This document shows positions 5,178 through 7,444 of a stretch of 7,444 nt of DNA, one piece after another (the stretch's first letter is position 1; each line of letters begins with the position of its first letter). The DNA comes from Phenylobacterium sp. (GTDB lineage Bacteria; Pseudomonadota; Alphaproteobacteria; Caulobacterales; Caulobacteraceae). Both the position numbers and the translations under genes were made by a program. The notes under the pieces were generated by a model. It searched no databases and was not told the DNA's origin. It was given only the letters and a program-made list of their open reading frames with translations. Location: contig JAQVDF010000082.1 of assembly GCA_028698405.1 (NCBI GenBank), positions 1 through 7,444 on the forward strand, read 5' to 3'.

Positions 5178-5205
5178 AGTATCGCTGTTGCGAGCAGAAT
5201 GGCAA
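5178..5205 (-). promoter_or_regulatory. Candidate phaR promoter
   Basis: Read on the minus strand, TTGCCA (plus 5200-5205, five of six matches to TTGACA) and GATACT (plus 5178-5183, four of six to TATAAT) are separated by 16 bases. Transcription would begin near 5171, giving a leader of about 45 bases before the phaR ATG. It is the best sigma-70-like match I found by eye in the phaR-phaA gap. No start site has been mapped, so this is inference. Confidence 0.4.
5185..5197. promoter_or_regulatory. TGC-rich imperfect dyad, candidate PhaR operator
   Basis: CTGTTGCGAGCAG has outer arms CTG and CAG in inverted orientation with TTGC and GCAG half-sites. It lies wholly inside the spacer of the candidate phaR promoter. 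PhaR of Paracoccus denitrificans is known to bind TGC-rich sites of the form CTGC-N3/4-GCAG; this site is related but not identical. More TGC/GCA units flank it (GCATCGCAG at 5171-5179, GGCAA at 5201-5205). Confidence 0.4.
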
Positions 5206-5218
5206 TTCTCTTCAAAAC

Positions 5219-5231
5219 CCGCGGTCCGCGG
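5219..5231. repeat. Paired CCGCGG hexamers on the phaA side
   Basis: CCGCGG-T-CCGCGG forms two identical, self-complementary hexamers one base apart. The same hexamer occurs twice within the 14-bp palindrome at 5147-5160, so the AT-richer promoter core between phaR and phaA is bracketed by two pairs. The meaning is unknown and may be compositional. Confidence 0.35.
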
Positions 5232-5233
5232 CC

Positions 5234-5263
5234 TTGCCCTGGCCGCGCCGACCCTCCTAGATG
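5234..5263 (+). promoter_or_regulatory. Candidate phaA promoter
   Basis: TTGCCC (5234-5239) resembles a -35 element, and CCTAGATG (5256-5263) resembles the Caulobacter housekeeping -10 pattern GCTANAWC. Transcription would start near 5270, leaving a leader of roughly 27 bases that still includes the Shine-Dalgarno at 5284. Both elements are imperfect. The placement agrees with translation from 5297 and not from the in-frame ATG at 5261. Confidence 0.3.
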
Positions 5264-5283
5264 ACCTCTGATCTTCCTCGCGC

Positions 5284-5288
5284 AGGAG
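5284..5288 (+). promoter_or_regulatory. Ribosome binding site that sets the phaA start
   Basis: AGGAG lies eight bases before the ATG at 5297, while the upstream in-frame ATG at 5261 has no such site. TCCT at 5275-5278 can pair with AGGA (5284-5287) across a five-base loop, a weak stem that could partly cover this site. Confidence 0.6.
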
Positions 5289-5296
5289 CCGCCCCC

Positions 5297-6472
5297 ATGA
5301 CCGACGTCGTCATCGTTTCCGCCGCCCGTACGCCGGTCGCCTCGTTCAATGGGGCGCTTTCCTCGTTGCCGGCGCACGAACTGGGCAAGATCGCCATCCG
5401 GGCGGCGGTCGAACGGGCCGGCGTCGAGGCCGCCGAGGTGAACGAGGTGGTGCTGGGCCAGGTGCTGCAGGCCGGCGCCGGCCAGGGTCCGGCCCGGCAG
5501 GCCGCCGTCGGCGCCGGCATCCCAGTCGAGGCGCCCGCCTGGAGCCTCAACCAGCTCTGCGGCTCCGGCTTGCGCGCGGTGGCGCTGGCGGCCCAGCAGA
5601 TCGCCGACGGCTCGGCCTCGATCGTCGTCGCCGGCGGCCAGGAGAGCATGAGCCAGGCCCCTCACGCCGCCCAGCTGCGCGCCGGCCAGAAGATGGGCGA
5701 CATGGCCTTCGTCGATACCATGATCAAGGACGGCCTATGGGACGCCTTCCACGGCTATCACATGGGCCAGACGGCGGAGAACATCGCCGCCCGCTGGCAG
5801 ATCACCCGCGAGGACCAGGACCGCTTCGCCGTCGCCTCGCAGAACCGCGCCGAGGCGGCCCAGAAAGCCGGCAAGTTCAAGGACGAGATCGTCCCGGTGA
5901 CTATCAAGGGCCGCAAGGGCGACACCATCGTCGAGAACGACGAGTACATCCGCCACGGGGTGACGCTGGACAGCATCTCGGGCCTGCGTCCGGCCTTCGC
6001 CAAGGAAGGCACGGTGACGGCCGCCAACGCCTCGGGGATCAACGACGGAGCCGCGGCCCTGGTGCTGATGAGCGCCGCCGAGGCCCAGCGTCGGGGGCTG
6101 AAGCCGCTGGCCCGCATCGCCTCCTGGGCCCACGCGGGCGTCGAGCCGGAGGTGATGGGCACCGGCCCGATCCCCTCCAGCCGCAAGGCGCTGGAGAAGG
6201 CCGGCTGGAGCGTCGCCGACCTCGACCTGATCGAATCCAACGAGGCCTTCGCGGCCCAGTCGCTGTGCGTGGTGCGCGACCTGGGGCTGGACCCCGATAA
6301 GGTCAACGTCAACGGCGGGGCGATCGCCATCGGCCATCCGATCGGCGCCTCGGGGGCCCGCATCCTGACCACCCTGCTGCACGAGATGCGCCGGTCGACG
6401 GCGCGCAAGGGCCTGGCGACGCTGTGCGTAGGCGGCGGCATGGGCGTGGCGATGTGCGTGGAAGCGGTTTGA
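5297..6472 (+). CDS. phaA: Acetyl-CoA acetyltransferase (beta-ketothiolase) PhaA
   Basis: PhaA condenses two acetyl-CoA into acetoacetyl-CoA, the first step of poly-3-hydroxybutyrate synthesis, in the cytoplasm. The 391-residue protein matches the family's usual length and starts [20 protein letters not shown]. The nucleophilic cysteine is Cys88 in [12 protein letters not shown], the catalytic His347 sits in [17 protein letters not shown], and the base Cys377 in [10 protein letters not shown]. These agree with Cys89, His348 and Cys378 of the Zoogloea enzyme. [12 protein letters not shown] and NEAFAAQS are further thiolase motifs. The start at 5297 gives the family N-terminus and has AGGAG upstream, so the 12 extra residues possible from 5261 are rejected. 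It is divergent from phaR and 47 bases upstream of phaB on the same strand, hence a phaAB operon probably under PhaR influence. No phaC lies in the window. Confidence 0.95.
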   Translation: MTDVVIVSAARTPVASFNGALSSLPAHELGKIAIRAAVERAGVEAAEVNEVVLGQVLQAGAGQGPARQAAVGAGIPVEAPAWSLNQLCGSGLRAVALAAQQIADGSASIVVAGGQESMSQAPHAAQLRAGQKMGDMAFVDTMIKDGLWDAFHGYHMGQTAENIAARWQITREDQDRFAVASQNRAEAAQKAGKFKDEIVPVTIKGRKGDTIVENDEYIRHGVTLDSISGLRPAFAKEGTVTAANASGINDGAAALVLMSAAEAQRRGLKPLARIASWAHAGVEPEVMGTGPIPSSRKALEKAGWSVADLDLIESNEAFAAQSLCVVRDLGLDPDKVNVNGGAIAIGHPIGASGARILTTLLHEMRRSTARKGLATLCVGGGMGVAMCVEAV

Positions 6473-6473
6473 C

Positions 6474-6483
6474 GCCGGCCGGC
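6474..6483. repeat. 10-bp palindrome between phaA and phaB
   Basis: GCCGGCCGGC begins one base after the phaA stop codon. It lacks a T-run and a proper loop, so it is not a convincing terminator. The rest of the 47-base gap holds only the phaB ribosome binding site. Confidence 0.35.
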
Positions 6484-6508
6484 TGACTTGGCGGCGCGTT
6501 CATTGGGG

Positions 6509-6514
6509 AAGAGG
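6509..6514 (+). promoter_or_regulatory. Ribosome binding site that sets the phaB start
   Basis: AAGAGG lies five bases before the ATG at 6520. A GTG two codons earlier (6514) overlaps this site and so is unlikely to be used, although it is in frame. Confidence 0.6.
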
Positions 6515-6519
6515 TGATC

Positions 6520-7245
6520 ATGGCGAGGGTGGCGTTCGTCACGGGGGGGACCCGTGGCATCGGGCATGCGATCGTCGCGCGCCTGCAGAGCGACGGGATC
6601 AAGGTGGCCGCCGGCTACTCCGCCAACGACGCGGCCGCCCGCGCTTGCGCCGAGGAGCTCGGCTGCATGGTGGTCAAGGGCAACGTCGGCAACTTCGAAG
6701 ACTGCCGTCGGGCTGTCGAGGAGGTGGAGAAGGAGCTCGGCCCCGTCGATATCCTGGTCAACAACGCCGGCATCACCCGTGACGGGGTGTTCCACAAGAT
6801 GACCCCCGAGCAGTGGAGCGAGGTCATCCGGGTCAACATGGACTCGGTGTTCAACATGACCCGCCAGGTCATCGAGGGCATGCGCGACCGCGGCTGGGGC
6901 CGGATCATCAACATCTCCTCGATCAACGGCCAGAAGGGCCAGATCGGCCAGACCAACTATTCCGCCGCCAAGGCGGGTGTGATCGGCTTCACCAAGGCGC
7001 TGGCCCTGGAGAACGCCCGCAAGGGCGTGACCGTGAACTGCATCGCCCCCGGCTACATCGACACCGAGATGGTCCAGGCGGTGCCTGAGAACGTCCTGCA
7101 GCAGATCGTCGGCCAGATCCCGGTCGGTCGGCTGGGCCGCGGCGAGGAGATCGCCGACATGGTGGCCTTCCTGGCCGGCGAGCACGCGGGCTTTGTGACC
7201 GGGGCGACACTGTCGCTCAACGGCGGTCAGTACATGGTCGGGTGA
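6520..7245 (+). CDS. phaB: Acetoacetyl-CoA reductase PhaB (short-chain dehydrogenase)
   Basis: PhaB uses NADPH to reduce acetoacetyl-CoA to (R)-3-hydroxybutyryl-CoA, the monomer for PHA synthase. The 241-residue protein has the family length. It shows the cofactor loop TGGTRGIG (8-15), a GYSAN segment (32-36) where NADPH-preferring members contact the ribose phosphate, and [14 protein letters not shown] (81-94). The catalytic set is Asn106, Ser134 in [11 protein letters not shown], Tyr147 and Lys151 in YSAAK. The sequences [17 protein letters not shown] and [12 protein letters not shown] closely fit PhaB and separate it from FabG in general. The C-terminus [11 protein letters not shown] is also typical of PhaB. 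It follows phaA by 47 bases with its own strong Shine-Dalgarno, so the two are probably co-transcribed. Confidence 0.95.
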   Translation: MARVAFVTGGTRGIGHAIVARLQSDGIKVAAGYSANDAAARACAEELGCMVVKGNVGNFEDCRRAVEEVEKELGPVDILVNNAGITRDGVFHKMTPEQWSEVIRVNMDSVFNMTRQVIEGMRDRGWGRIINISSINGQKGQIGQTNYSAAKAGVIGFTKALALENARKGVTVNCIAPGYIDTEMVQAVPENVLQQIVGQIPVGRLGRGEEIADMVAFLAGEHAGFVTGATLSLNGGQYMVG

Positions 7246-7298
7246 CGACTCAGGGTGTCCAAAAAGCGCCCCAGTCGCTCGGCAATGGGTGTGACGCC

Positions 7299-7444
7299 AT
7301 GGCGAGCGGAGAGAAGAGGGTCCTGAGAAGGGGCGTCATCGGGTTGGCGCTCCTGACGGCCCTCGGCGGACTCGCCTGCGAGGCGAGCGCGGCGCCGGAT
7401 TCCCTGCGCGAACGCCTGCAGCCGAGGGGCCCGGCCTTCCGACG
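7299..7444 (+). CDS. Start of an exported protein of unknown function (cut by the right edge)
   Basis: Forty-eight residues are visible, beginning [20 protein letters not shown]. The basic n-region, hydrophobic core (about 13-26) and a small-residue end, ACEASAAPD (26-34), form a Sec-type signal peptide with likely signal peptidase I cleavage after ASA or SAA. The Cys at 27 is preceded by GLA, a poor lipobox, so lipoprotein export is less likely. The start of the mature part ([15 protein letters not shown]) is too short to assign to a family. There is no clear Shine-Dalgarno before the ATG. It begins 53 bases after phaB on the same strand with no terminator between, so co-transcription with phaAB is possible. 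An exported protein would not have an obvious role in PHA synthesis. Confidence 0.6.
   Translation, partial: MASGEKRVLRRGVIGLALLTALGGLACEASAAPDSLRERLQPRGPAFR

Noticed and set aside
4474..5205. Minus-strand frame overlapping phaR in another register
   Set aside because: It is an Arg/Gly/Ala-rich off-frame reading; the phaR frame carries the family domain and ribosome binding site.
5261..5296. Earlier phaA start adding 12 residues
   Set aside because: No ribosome binding site precedes it and the added residues are absent from the usual PhaA N-terminus.
5758..7185. 475-codon minus-strand open frame across phaA and phaB
   Set aside because: It is antisense to two enzymes with intact catalytic residues; long antisense frames are common in GC-rich genomes.
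7246..7298. Possible terminator between phaB and the exported protein gene
   Set aside because: The AAAAAG stretch near 7260 is not preceded by a stable stem on either strand.

Overview
The window is GC-rich chromosomal DNA from an alphaproteobacterium. Coding frames end almost every codon in G or C. The protein types and the order of phaR, phaA and phaB point to the Caulobacteraceae (Caulobacter, Phenylobacterium or a relative). That placement is inference from style and synteny, with no marker gene to fix it. I see no rRNA, tRNA, CRISPR array, insertion sequence or phage gene. Coding density is high and no gap exceeds 300 bases.

Layout. (1) On the minus strand, a membrane glycosyltransferase of the ArnT/PMT type (792-2465) is followed, with a 4-base ATGA overlap, by an HMG-CoA-lyase-family enzyme that runs off the left edge (1-795). 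(2) Divergent from these, after a 56-bp intergenic region holding a perfect 10-bp palindrome, are a DPM1-like family 2 glycosyltransferase (2522-3247) and a 4-helix membrane protein of unknown function (3288-3695). The two glycosyltransferases resemble the two steps of a polyprenyl-phosphate-sugar pathway: one makes the lipid-linked sugar and the other uses it on the periplasmic side. (3) A short middle section holds a possible 22-residue membrane peptide (minus), a small helix-turn-helix protein with a leucine-zipper tail (3794-4102) and a basic, proline-rich unknown protein (4105-4407, minus). (4) The right half is a polyhydroxyalkanoate (PHA) module. The repressor phaR (minus, start at 5126) diverges from phaA (acetyl-CoA acetyltransferase, start at 5297) and phaB (acetoacetyl-CoA reductase, start at 6520). 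A new gene beginning with a signal peptide (7299 onward) is cut by the right edge.

How the genes work together. PhaA condenses two acetyl-CoA and PhaB reduces the product to (R)-3-hydroxybutyryl-CoA, the monomer for a PHA synthase that must lie outside this window. PhaR is the expected granule-sensing repressor, and the 170-bp gap between phaR and phaA carries a candidate phaR promoter with a TGC-rich dyad in its spacer. The HMG-CoA-lyase-like enzyme would release acetyl-CoA and acetoacetate if its substrate is HMG-CoA, which feeds the same pool, but its genetic coupling is to the glycosyltransferase.

Most of the window is ordinary core genome. The points most worth checking are an Ala in place of the usual metal-binding Asp in the family 2 glycosyltransferase, the promoter-operator arrangement at phaR, the tiny membrane peptide ORF, and the unassigned 4-helix protein in the glycosyltransferase cluster.
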